Assembly: GCA_020845695.1 (NCBI GenBank)
Contig: JADLFG010000029.1
Span: forward strand, 124,001-188,000
Source of the DNA: Thermoleophilia bacterium
Lineage (GTDB): Bacteria > Actinomycetota > Thermoleophilia > Gaiellales > Gaiellaceae
Direction of reading: 5' to 3'
DNA: 64,000 bases
Shown here: piece after piece, positions 16,138-23,232 of the stretch
How positions within the stretch are numbered: the first letter of the stretch is position 1
Layout: the number at the start of each line of letters is the position of its first letter
Made by a program: the position numbers and the translations under genes
Notes under the pieces: generated by a model
What the model was told of the DNA's origin: nothing
Database searches by the model: none
The model's input: only the letters and a program-made list of their open reading frames with translations

Positions 16138-17132
16138 AGTTTCCGCTGCGCAGCACCGTCCAGATCGGCCGCTACGTCGCGTCCCAGAAAGGCGTCGAGC
16201 GCTACCCGCTCGTGCTCATGCTGGAACCGACGCTGGGCTGCAACATCGCCTGCATCGGCTGCGGCAAGATCCGCGAGTACGAGTCGAACAAGGCGCGGCT
16301 GTCGGTCGAGGAGTGCCTCGACTCGGGCGTCCAGTGCCCCGCGCCCGTCGTCTCGATCTGCGGCGGTGAGCCCCTGATCTTCAAGGGCATCGAGGAGGTC
16401 GTGGCCGGCTTCCTCGACCTGCGCAAGAACATCCAGCTCTGCACGAACGCGCTGCGGCTCTCCGACATGCTCGACCGGTTCACCCCCAACACGCGCCTGA
16501 CCTGGGTCGTCCACCTCGACGGCATGAGCGAGATCCACGACTACGTCTGCAACTACCCGGGCCTCTGGGAGATCGCGATCGCCGCCATCAAAGAGGCGCG
16601 CTCCCGCGGCTTCCGCGTCACGACCAACACGACCGTCTTCAAGGAGACGGAGGTCGACGACGTGCTCGAGATGATGCGCTACCTCGAGAAGGAGGTCGGG
16701 ATCGACGGGATGCTGATCGCGCCCGGCTACCAGTACTCGCAGATCGACCCGAGCCTGACGATGACGCGCGCCGAGCACGAGCAGAAGTTCCGCCTGATCG
16801 CCGCGGAGGCGCGCAAGCACGGCTACCGCTGGCTCGCCAGTCCGATCTACCAGGAGCTCCTGACCGGGGAGCGGACACTTCCCTGCACGCCGTGGGGCTC
16901 GATCACGCGCAACCCCTACGGCTGGAAGGGCCCCTGCTACCTGCTCACCGACGCGATCTTCCCGACCTACGAGGCGCTCATGGACGGGATGGAGTGGGAG
17001 CGCTACGGGCCCGGCAACGATCCCCGCTGCGAGCACTGCGCGATTCACTGCGGCTTCGAGCCGTCGGCGACTCTCGCGACCACGGCGAGCGTCAAGGAGG
17101 CCGTCCGGAGCTTCGCGTGGACGCTCCGCTGA
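16134..17132 (+). CDS. hpnH: HpnH, radical SAM adenosylhopane synthase
   Basis: 332 residues. The radical SAM cluster motif is C36-x3-C40-x2-C43 (LEPTLGCNIACIGCGK). The SAM-binding GGEP follows (SICGGEPLIFKGIEE), and C-terminal cysteines appear in DPRCEHCAIHCGFEPSA, as in HpnH with its extended C-terminal domain. HpnH adds the 5'-deoxyadenosyl radical to diploptene to give adenosylhopane, the first step of C35 hopanoid side-chain building. The start overlaps the hpnA stop (ATGA) and the end overlaps hpnG by 16 bases. Confidence 0.93.
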   Translation: MKFPLRSTVQIGRYVASQKGVERYPLVLMLEPTLGCNIACIGCGKIREYESNKARLSVEECLDSGVQCPAPVVSICGGEPLIFKGIEEVVAGFLDLRKNIQLCTNALRLSDMLDRFTPNTRLTWVVHLDGMSEIHDYVCNYPGLWEIAIAAIKEARSRGFRVTTNTTVFKETEVDDVLEMMRYLEKEVGIDGMLIAPGYQYSQIDPSLTMTRAEHEQKFRLIAAEARKHGYRWLASPIYQELLTGERTLPCTPWGSITRNPYGWKGPCYLLTDAIFPTYEALMDGMEWERYGPGNDPRCEHCAIHCGFEPSATLATTASVKEAVRSFAWTLR

Positions 17133-17716
17133 CGCTCGCCTGCGCGCTCGCCGTCGAGGAGCGTGCCGCCCGCGCGGGTGGCGCCCGCGCCGTCCGGATC
17201 GGTCTTCGCGCCTCGCTGCCGCTGCCGCCCCGGGGGGCGCTCGCGAGCTTCGGGCTCGCCGGTGCGCTCGTGCCCGGCTACGGGCCGGGCTCGCTGGTGA
17301 CCGCGACGAAGGTCGTCGACGAGGGTGGCGCGCTGCTCTGGGAGGGCGAGCCGCTGGCCGTCCCGGAGGCTGTGGCGGCGGTCGTGTGTGCCGCCGGGCA
17401 GATCGTCGACGCGCCCGCCGCGCGCGCCAGCCTGGCCGCCCGGACCGGCGCGGTCGCGGTCGACCTCGAGAGCGGCGTCCTCGCCGCCAGCGGCCGCCTT
17501 GCCGGTGTCGTCCGCGCGATCTCGGACACGCCCGAGGAGCCGGTCGGCCGGTTGGCCGGCGCCGCCACGTCCGCCGGTGGCACCGCCTGGGGCGCGGTGG
17601 CGACCGCGTTCCTGCGCGAGCCGCTCAGGGCCGCCCGCGCGGCCCGGAACGCCCGCCGCGGCCTCCGGGCGCTCGAGCGCGCTGCGGCGGCGCTGGCGCG
17701 GGCGGAGACGGCGTGA
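17117..17716 (+). CDS. hpnG: HpnG, hopanoid-associated nucleoside phosphorylase
   Basis: 199 residues from GTG at 17117 inside the end of hpnH. Phosphorylase-like features: ALASFGLAGALVPGYGPGSLV (glycine-rich phosphate/purine site) and the nucleoside-binding AVAVDLESGVLAAS. HpnG cleaves adenine from adenosylhopane to give ribosylhopane. It is shorter than typical nucleoside phosphorylases (about 230-270 residues), as is common for HpnG. The position directly after hpnH and before ispH supports the call. Confidence 0.8.
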   Translation: MDAPLTLACALAVEERAARAGGARAVRIGLRASLPLPPRGALASFGLAGALVPGYGPGSLVTATKVVDEGGALLWEGEPLAVPEAVAAVVCAAGQIVDAPAARASLAARTGAVAVDLESGVLAASGRLAGVVRAISDTPEEPVGRLAGAATSAGGTAWGAVATAFLREPLRAARAARNARRGLRALERAAAALARAETA

Positions 17717-18639
17717 CCAAGCGCGTACTCGTCGCCGCTCCCCGGAGCTTCTGCGCCGGCGTCGTCCGCGCGATCGACATCGTCGAGACGCTGCTCGAGA
17801 CGCACGGGCCGCCCGTCTACGTCCGCCACCAGATCGTCCACAACGTCCATGTCGTCCGCGACCTCGAGGCGCGCGGCGCGATCTTCGTCGAGTCCGAGCA
17901 GGAGGTGCCGGAGGGTGCGCTCGTCGTCCTCTCCGCCCACGGGGTGGCGCCCCAGGTCTACCGCAAGTGCGCCGAGCGGAACCTGAAGGTGATCGACGCG
18001 ACCTGCCCGCTCGTCTCGAAGGTGCACGCCGAGGCCAGGCGCTACGCGGCCCGGGGGCTCAGGATCGCGCTCGTCGGGCACGCGGGTCACGAGGAGGTCG
18101 TCGGCACGATGGGCGAGGCGCCCGAGTCGATCCTGCTGGTCGAGACCGCCGACGAGGCGGAGCGGCTCGACCTCGGCGGCGGCCGCGGCGTCGCCTACCT
18201 GACGCAGACGACCCTGTCCGTGGATGACACCGCCGAGGTCGTCGGCGCGCTGCGGCAGCGCTTCCCCGACCTCGTCGGGCCGCCCTCCGCCGACATCTGC
18301 TACGCGACGCAGAACCGCCAGGACGCGGTCAAGAAGATCTGCGAGCAGGCGACGCTCGTCCTCGTCGTCGGCTCGAAGACGAGCTCGAATGCGAACCGGC
18401 TCGTCGAAGTGGCGCGCACCTGCGGCGCCGACGCCCACCTGATCGACGACGAGTCCGACCTCGACCCGGCCTGGCTCGCGGGCCACGAGACCGTGGGCCT
18501 GACGGCGGGGGCGTCCTCCCCGGACCTGCTCGTCAACCGGGTTGCCGATCGCCTCGCGCAGCTCGGCTTCGCCGAGCGGGAGGAGGTCGAGCTCACCCGG
18601 GAGGACGTCTACTTCCGTCTCCCGGCCGAGCTTCGCTAG
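17713..18639 (+). CDS. ispH: IspH, 4-hydroxy-3-methylbut-2-enyl diphosphate reductase
   Basis: 308 residues from GTG overlapping the hpnG stop (GTGA). The three cluster-ligating cysteines are in SFCAGVVRAIDIVE, DATCPLVSKVHAEA and DICYATQNRQDAV. HAGHEEVVGTMGE provides the catalytic His/Glu region, and SKTSSNANRLVEVA the substrate-binding Ser/Asn. IspH makes isopentenyl and dimethylallyl diphosphate, the precursors for squalene. Its translational coupling to the hopanoid genes links precursor supply to hopanoid output. It ends the operon. Confidence 0.95.
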   Translation: MTKRVLVAAPRSFCAGVVRAIDIVETLLETHGPPVYVRHQIVHNVHVVRDLEARGAIFVESEQEVPEGALVVLSAHGVAPQVYRKCAERNLKVIDATCPLVSKVHAEARRYAARGLRIALVGHAGHEEVVGTMGEAPESILLVETADEAERLDLGGGRGVAYLTQTTLSVDDTAEVVGALRQRFPDLVGPPSADICYATQNRQDAVKKICEQATLVLVVGSKTSSNANRLVEVARTCGADAHLIDDESDLDPAWLAGHETVGLTAGASSPDLLVNRVADRLAQLGFAEREEVELTREDVYFRLPAELR

Positions 18640-18665
18640 CAGCGGCTGCCGGCCCGCCGCTCCGC

Positions 18666-18671
18666 TACCGT
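18666..18671 (+). promoter_or_regulatory. -10 box TACCGT upstream of pheA
   Basis: TACCGT sits 7 bases before the pheA ATG at 18679, the leaderless geometry seen repeatedly in this window. Confidence 0.45.
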
Positions 18672-18678
18672 AGGCGCG

Positions 18679-19509
18679 ATGCCGCTGCAGGTTGCCTACC
18701 CTGGGCCCGACGGGACGCATGCCGCCGTCGCGGCCGACCGGCTGTTTCCGAGGGACGCCGAGCTCACGGCGATGCCGACGTTCGCGGCGGTCGTCGAGGC
18801 GGCGACGCTCGGCGAGGTCGAGTTCGGCGTGCTCCCGATCGAGAGCTCGCTGGCGGGCCCGGTGGCGGAGACCCACGACCTGCTCTACACCTCCTCACTC
18901 TCGATCGCCCGCGAGACCGTCCTGCCGATCCGCCACCTCCTGCTCGGGCCCGAGCAGATCCCGCTCGAGCAGGTTCGCGTCGTTCGCTCCCACCCGATGG
19001 CGCTCGATCAGTGCCGGGAGCTGCTCGCGTCGCTCCCGCGGGCGACCGCGATCGCGACCCCGACCACCTCCGATGCCGCGGCGCAGGTCGCCCGGGCCGG
19101 CGACCCCTCCGAGGTCGCGATCGCGAGCGAGCGCGCCGCCGAGATGTACGGGCTGCGGGTGCTCGCGAGCGACGTCGGCGACCATCCCGAGGCGTACACC
19201 CGCTTCGTCGCGATCGCGCCGTACGTCCGGCTCGACCGCACGGACGGGGCGTGGCGGACCGCGTTCGCGTTCGTCACCGACCACCGGCCGGGCGCGCTGC
19301 ACCGCGCGCTCGAGCCGTTCGCGCGCCACGGGCTCGATCTCGTCCAGCTCGTCTCCCGCCCGATCCCGCAGACGCCGTGGCGCTACCGGTTCGACGCGGT
19401 GCTGGCCGGCCACCCGCTCGACGACGTCGTCTCCGAGACGCTGGCCGAGATGGCGGCCCTGACGCGCCAGCTCGTCGTGTTCGGCTCCTACCCGGCGCAC
19501 TCCCGGTAG
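18679..19509 (+). CDS. pheA: Prephenate dehydratase with ACT domain
   Basis: 276 residues, ATG start. The N-terminal PDT domain shows VAYPGPDGTHAAVAA, FGVLPIESSLAGPV and SHPMALDQCRELL, and the catalytic Thr-Arg-Phe in EAYTRFVAI (about residue 175). A C-terminal ACT domain follows (AFVTDHRPGALHRALEPFA, then VQLVSRPIPQTPWRYRF), expected to bind phenylalanine for feedback control. No chorismate mutase domain is present, as usual in actinobacteria. It forms a single-gene unit after the hopanoid operon. Confidence 0.93.
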   Translation: MPLQVAYPGPDGTHAAVAADRLFPRDAELTAMPTFAAVVEAATLGEVEFGVLPIESSLAGPVAETHDLLYTSSLSIARETVLPIRHLLLGPEQIPLEQVRVVRSHPMALDQCRELLASLPRATAIATPTTSDAAAQVARAGDPSEVAIASERAAEMYGLRVLASDVGDHPEAYTRFVAIAPYVRLDRTDGAWRTAFAFVTDHRPGALHRALEPFARHGLDLVQLVSRPIPQTPWRYRFDAVLAGHPLDDVVSETLAEMAALTRQLVVFGSYPAHSR

Positions 19510-19541
19510 GCCTGTCCAGCAAGCGGTCGCGGCGGCTGGCA

Positions 19542-19557
19542 CGCGGCACGTGCCGCG
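19542..19557. repeat. Perfect 16-base palindrome after pheA
   Basis: CGCGGCACGTGCCGCG is fully self-complementary and lies 33 bases after the pheA stop in the gene-free stretch 19510-19716. It has no T-run. It may be a rho-dependent terminator element or a protein site. Nothing else coding is supported in this roughly 207-base gap. Confidence 0.4.
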
Positions 19558-19682
19558 AAGCAAGGACGCGGGGAGCGTCAGTACGCGGGCGTCTGGCGCG
19601 ACCGAGGACACCGCATCGCGGTGCGTGACGCCTTCAAGCCGCTCCGAGCCACTCTCCGGACAGGCCCCTGGCGCGGGGAGGG

Positions 19683-19709
19683 GGAGGGCCGCGCGGGCTG
19701 CGGCCCTCC
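19683..19709 (-). terminator. GC-rich hairpin after the small membrane gene
   Basis: A perfect 10-bp stem (GGAGGGCCGC / GCGGCCCTCC) with a 7-base loop starts 7 bases beyond the stop codon of the reverse-strand gene at 19717. No U-tract follows, so termination would be of the hairpin-only or rho-assisted kind often seen in high-GC actinobacteria. Confidence 0.5.
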
Positions 19710-19716
19710 GGTGGGG

Positions 19717-19881
19717 CTACGGGGCGATCTCGATCACGCCGCCGCCGGGACCTTCTCCGACGAACAGGCCGACGATCAGGCCCAGCACCCACACGATCAC
19801 GACGGCCAGCACGAGGCGGTAGAGGAAGCGCCCGACCAGGTTGAGCACCTGGACCGTGACGCTCGCCGGTGCTTCGGACAT
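19717..19881 (-). CDS. Small (54 residue) single-pass membrane protein
   Basis: ATG at 19881, one base after the stop of the secreted protein gene. The sequence begins MSEAPASVTVQVLNLVGRFL and has one apolar helix (LYRLVLAVVIVWVLGLIVGLFVG, about residues 20-42), then a short glycine-rich tail ending in VIEIAP. No family recognised. The gene's stop is followed by a strong hairpin, which fits a real transcript end. It probably forms a two-gene unit with the secreted protein upstream. Confidence 0.55.
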   Translation of the reverse strand: MSEAPASVTVQVLNLVGRFLYRLVLAVVIVWVLGLIVGLFVGEGPGGGVIEIAP

Positions 19882-19882
19882 C

Positions 19883-20419
19883 TCACGTCCCCCTTTCCCA
19901 GCGGTAGCTCCCGTCGCCGAACGTCCAGATCTTGACCCAAGGATACTCGCTGCCGACGCAGCCGATCTTGAGCACGCAGTTCTCCATCCGTGCCTGCCGG
20001 AACGAGTAGTGGGCCGTGTTCGAGTTGTAGAAGTAGCTCGCGCTCGCGGCGATGCCCCGGTAGTACCAGTTCGGGTCGACGTTCGTCGCGTACGCGGTGG
20101 TGACCACGGTCGTGATTCTCCCGTTCGACCAGCACCAGCGCTTCGTGTGGTGCCAGCGGTACACGATCGAACGGAAGAGGAAGCTCTTCGCCTCCTTGTA
20201 GATGTCGACGTCGCGGCAGCCCGACGCCTGGAGCGAGCGCTCGGACGGCCGGGCCGGCCGCGGCGGGCCGAGCGGCCTGCCGCTCGCGTCGAGGTCCGTG
20301 ACGGTCACCCGCAACGAGGAGACCGTGGTGGTCGTGCCCGCGTTGCCGGCTCCCGCCAGGAGCGTCGCCGCCAGCGTCGCGCCGGTGAGGGCGACGAGCA
20401 GTCGTGTTCGCGTTCGCAT
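19883..20419 (-). CDS. Secreted protein of unknown function
   Basis: 178 residues from ATG at 20419, chosen because the Shine-Dalgarno AGGAGGT lies 9 bases upstream. A classical signal peptide is visible: MRTRTR, an apolar core (LLVALTGATLAATLLAGAG) and cleavage likely after NAG near residue 28. The mature part holds four Cys (SGCRDVD, RWCWSN, MENCVLKIGC) that could form disulfides, and many aromatic residues (WYYRGIAASASYFY, YPWVKIW). It resembles uncharacterised secreted actinobacterial proteins, with no assigned role. Confidence 0.7.
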   Translation of the reverse strand: MRTRTRLLVALTGATLAATLLAGAGNAGTTTTVSSLRVTVTDLDASGRPLGPPRPARPSERSLQASGCRDVDIYKEAKSFLFRSIVYRWHHTKRWCWSNGRITTVVTTAYATNVDPNWYYRGIAASASYFYNSNTAHYSFRQARMENCVLKIGCVGSEYPWVKIWTFGDGSYRWERGT

Positions 20420-20428
20420 CCATCTCTC

Positions 20429-20435
20429 ACCTCCT
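20429..20435 (-). promoter_or_regulatory. Strong ribosome binding site AGGAGGT
   Basis: The reverse strand reads AGGAGGT, 9 bases before the ATG at 20419. An ATG at 20425 in another frame is too close to it. The site fixes the start of the secreted protein. Confidence 0.65.
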
Positions 20436-20546
20436 TCCGGCGCGGCGGGCGCGGGCTGTCGCGTCCTCGTGCCACTGTACGCCGGCGCGCCCGGCTTGGC
20501 ATCGGCCTTTTCGGCCAGTATTCGTGCCGGAAGCGCGCCGGGACCG

Positions 20547-22643
20547 CTACGGCGCTCTGACGACGAAGCGCTCCCGGAGGTGGGGGAGCGGAAGCGCCGG
20601 GTGCGGCGACTCGAGCTCGCGGGCAAGGCGGTGCGCGTCGAAGATCGCGTCGGCCGCCGTCCGGGGGCTGACGCAGTCGCCGACCCGGTGGAGCGCCCGG
20701 ATCCCCCGCGCCGCGAGCGCCTCCGGACGGGCCGCGAGCTCGTGGTAGAGGGAGTCGTCGGACAGTCGCTGCGTGCAGAGGACGACCGCGCTCGCCGCGA
20801 GCTCGACCCGGCCGCCGTGCTCGGTCTCGGCCACCGCGCCGTCCGGGTGGATCTCCCTAACGACGGTCGCGCGGCGCATCGCCACGCCCGCCTCGTGAAG
20901 ACGGCGGCGCAGCGGGTAGCCCTCGAGTGTCTCGTCGCAGGCCGGCGCGATCTGCTCGAGGAACGTCACGAGCTCGACCTTGTACCCCTCGCGGGCCAGC
21001 AGCTCGGCAATCCCGGCGGCGACCAGGTAGCCCTCGCCGTCGTAGACGAGCACCCGCTCGCCGGGCGGCCGCAGCCCCTCGAGCGCGACCTGCTCGGGCG
21101 TGAGCACGTGCGCGAGACCCGTGCCGGCGCCGGGGATCGGGGTGTGAGTGACCGCGCTCAAGCCGTGTGGGGACCAGCGGGCGCCGGTCGCGCAGACGAC
21201 CACGTCGGCCCCGTACTCGAGGACGCCGGCCGCGTCGAGCGGGAGCTCGGCGAGCAGCTCGACGTTGCGCAGGCGCCCGAGCTGGATCCGCCGCCAGCCG
21301 ACGACGCGCGCCCACTCGCCGAGCCCCGGCAGCCGCGTCAGCCAGCGGAAGTGCCCGCCGGGCTCCCCGCCCGCGTCGACCAGGTGGACGCGTTGCAGGC
21401 CGCGGCGGGCGAGCGTGAGCGCGCATTCGAGACCGGCCGGGCCGGCGCCGACCACCAGCGCGTCAACGGCTGCCTCCGTGGCCGCGGGGATCCGCTCGGG
21501 ATGCCAGCCGCGGCGGAACTCCTCGCCGGCGGTCGGGTTCTGGGTGCAGCCGATGTGGCGGCCGTAGTTGGCCCGCGCGTAGCACTGGTTGCAGCCGATG
21601 CACTCGCGGATCTCTCCGTAGCGCCCCTCCTCCACCTTCCGGGGCAGGAACGGGTCGGCGATCGACGGTCGCGCGGCCCCGATCACGTCCAGCGCTCCCG
21701 TCCGCACCGCGGTCGCCATCGCGTCCGGGCTCGTGAACCGCCCGACGCCGATGACCGGCTTCGCCGTGCGCTCCCGCACGGCCCGCGTCCAGCCGAGCTG
21801 GTAGCCCTCCGCAAAGAAACGCGACGGCCCGGTGTCGAGCCTGCTCGGCCAGACGAGCCCGCCGGCCGTCACGTCCCAGAGGTCGACGAGCGGGTCGGCC
21901 AGCTCGACGAAGGCGAGCCCGTCCTCGAGCGGGAGCACGCCGTCGTCCCCGTGGCTCTCGACGGAGAGCCGGACGGCCAGCGCGCACTCACCGCCGAGCG
22001 CCTCGCGTACGAGCTCGATCGTCTCGAGCCAGAACCGGGCCCGGTTCTCGAGCGAGCCGCCGTACTCGTCGCCCCGCCGGTTCAGAACGGGCGAGAGAAA
22101 CTGCAGGGGCAGGTAGGAGTGGCCACCGTACACGTAGACGATGTCGAAGCCGACCGCGCGCGCCCGCCGGGCCGCGGCTACCCAGTCCGTCTGGATGCGC
22201 CTGATGTCGGCCCGCTCGAGCGCCTTGGGCACGGCGCTCGGGCGGTAGCCGGTCGCGAGCTGCGAGGGTGCGACGAGCGGCCAGCGCGACTCGCGCGCTT
22301 CGGCGTGGACGCCGCCGTGCCACAGCTCGATCCCGGCGAGCGCGCCATGCTCGTGCGCGGCGTCCGCGACGAGGGCGAGCGCGCGCGCGTCGTCCTCGTC
22401 CCAGAGGCGGGCGGAGACGTAGGGCGCGTCGTCCGAGTCGGGGCTGATCGCGCAGTACTCGGTGCAGACGGCGGCCCAGCCGCCCTCGGCCTTGACGGCG
22501 CGATGGGCGAGCTGCGAGAAGGGCTTGTCGACGCCGAAGCCGGTGCAGTGCGGCACCTGGTAGAAGCGGTTGCGCAGCGTCTTCGGTCCGATCGGGACCG
22601 GCTCGAAGAGGATGTCGTGCCGGGGCTCGCGCGCGATGCGCAA
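20547..22643 (-). CDS. Trimethylamine/dimethylamine dehydrogenase-like iron-sulfur flavoprotein
   Basis: 698 residues from TTG at 22643. The N-terminus AREPRHDILFEPVPIGPKT and NRFYQVPHC are nearly those of trimethylamine dehydrogenase (TMADH): Cys33 matches the cysteine that binds FMN covalently (Cys30 there) and Tyr63 matches Tyr60. DIVYVYGGHSYLPLQF keeps the Tyr/His of the catalytic triad. The 4Fe-4S ligands are C348, C351, C354 and C366. A C-terminal FAD/NAD-type domain begins at DALVVGAGPAGLECAL. The residue matching TMADH Trp355, part of the aromatic substrate bowl, is Ala358, so the amine substrate probably differs. Related enzymes include dimethylamine and histamine dehydrogenases and 2,4-dienoyl-CoA reductase. 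Confidence 0.82.
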   Translation of the reverse strand: MRIAREPRHDILFEPVPIGPKTLRNRFYQVPHCTGFGVDKPFSQLAHRAVKAEGGWAAVCTEYCAISPDSDDAPYVSARLWDEDDARALALVADAAHEHGALAGIELWHGGVHAEARESRWPLVAPSQLATGYRPSAVPKALERADIRRIQTDWVAAARRARAVGFDIVYVYGGHSYLPLQFLSPVLNRRGDEYGGSLENRARFWLETIELVREALGGECALAVRLSVESHGDDGVLPLEDGLAFVELADPLVDLWDVTAGGLVWPSRLDTGPSRFFAEGYQLGWTRAVRERTAKPVIGVGRFTSPDAMATAVRTGALDVIGAARPSIADPFLPRKVEEGRYGEIRECIGCNQCYARANYGRHIGCTQNPTAGEEFRRGWHPERIPAATEAAVDALVVGAGPAGLECALTLARRGLQRVHLVDAGGEPGGHFRWLTRLPGLGEWARVVGWRRIQLGRLRNVELLAELPLDAAGVLEYGADVVVCATGARWSPHGLSAVTHTPIPGAGTGLAHVLTPEQVALEGLRPPGERVLVYDGEGYLVAAGIAELLAREGYKVELVTFLEQIAPACDETLEGYPLRRRLHEAGVAMRRATVVREIHPDGAVAETEHGGRVELAASAVVLCTQRLSDDSLYHELAARPEALAARGIRALHRVGDCVSPRTAADAIFDAHRLARELESPHPALPLPHLRERFVVRAP

Positions 22644-22665
22644 GCCTACCCGGACAGGCTCAGGC

Positions 22666-23232
22666 TCAGTAGAGGGCGCTCGCGAGCCGGCGGCGGTAGC
22701 TCACGGCCAGCGGGTGGTCGTGCCCGAGCTCCTCGAATACCGCCACCATCACCTCGCGGACCCGGTCGCGCCCGCTCCGATCGGCGCCCTCGATCCGGCC
22801 GAGCAGCCACTCGAGCGCGCGCTCGTGGTCACCCTCGGCGAGCGGTCCCAGGATCTCGGGAAACTCGCCGCTCGCCGCGAGCTCGTCGAGCAGCCGCTCG
22901 CCCGCGCTCGGCCCGAGCAGCGAGTCGAGGAACGTGGCGACGGACTGCGGCGACTGGGCGCCGACGAACTCCGCGACCACCCTGCCGTTCCGGAAGGCCT
23001 TGACGGCGGGGATGCCGCGGATCCCGTACACCTGGGCCAGCCCCTGATTCGCGTCCACGTCCACCTTGACGAGCTCGATCTGCCCGCTGCGCTCATCGAC
23101 GGCTCGCTCGAGCACGGGGGCGAGCGCCTTGCACGGCCCGCACCAGTCGGCCCAGAAGTCGACCACGACCGGCAGCTCGTGCGACCGCTCGAGGACGGTG
23201 CCCGCGAACGTCGCCTCCGTCGCGTCCGTCAC
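22666..23232 (-). CDS. Thioredoxin with C-terminal helical (CnoX/YbbN-like) domain
   Basis: 188 residues from GTG at 23232, overlapping the upstream hydrolase stop. The thioredoxin domain has VVVDFWADWCGPCKALAPVLE (active site WCGPC), the cis-proline site GIRGIPAVKAFRNG and VDVDANQGLAQVYG. The C-terminal 80 residues form TPR-like helices (LGPLAEGDHERALEWLLGRI), as in the chaperedoxin CnoX. It probably acts as a cytoplasmic thioredoxin-fold chaperone. It lies between a secreted hydrolase and the TMADH-like gene. Confidence 0.88.
   Translation of the reverse strand: MTDATEATFAGTVLERSHELPVVVDFWADWCGPCKALAPVLERAVDERSGQIELVKVDVDANQGLAQVYGIRGIPAVKAFRNGRVVAEFVGAQSPQSVATFLDSLLGPSAGERLLDELAASGEFPEILGPLAEGDHERALEWLLGRIEGADRSGRDRVREVMVAVFEELGHDHPLAVSYRRRLASALY

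Noticed and set aside
20202..23003. Very long open frame on the + strand opposite the TMADH-like and thioredoxin genes
   Set aside because: It is antisense to well-supported proteins, has Arg/Pro/Gly/Ala-biased content and no recognisable motif; a typical high-GC shadow.
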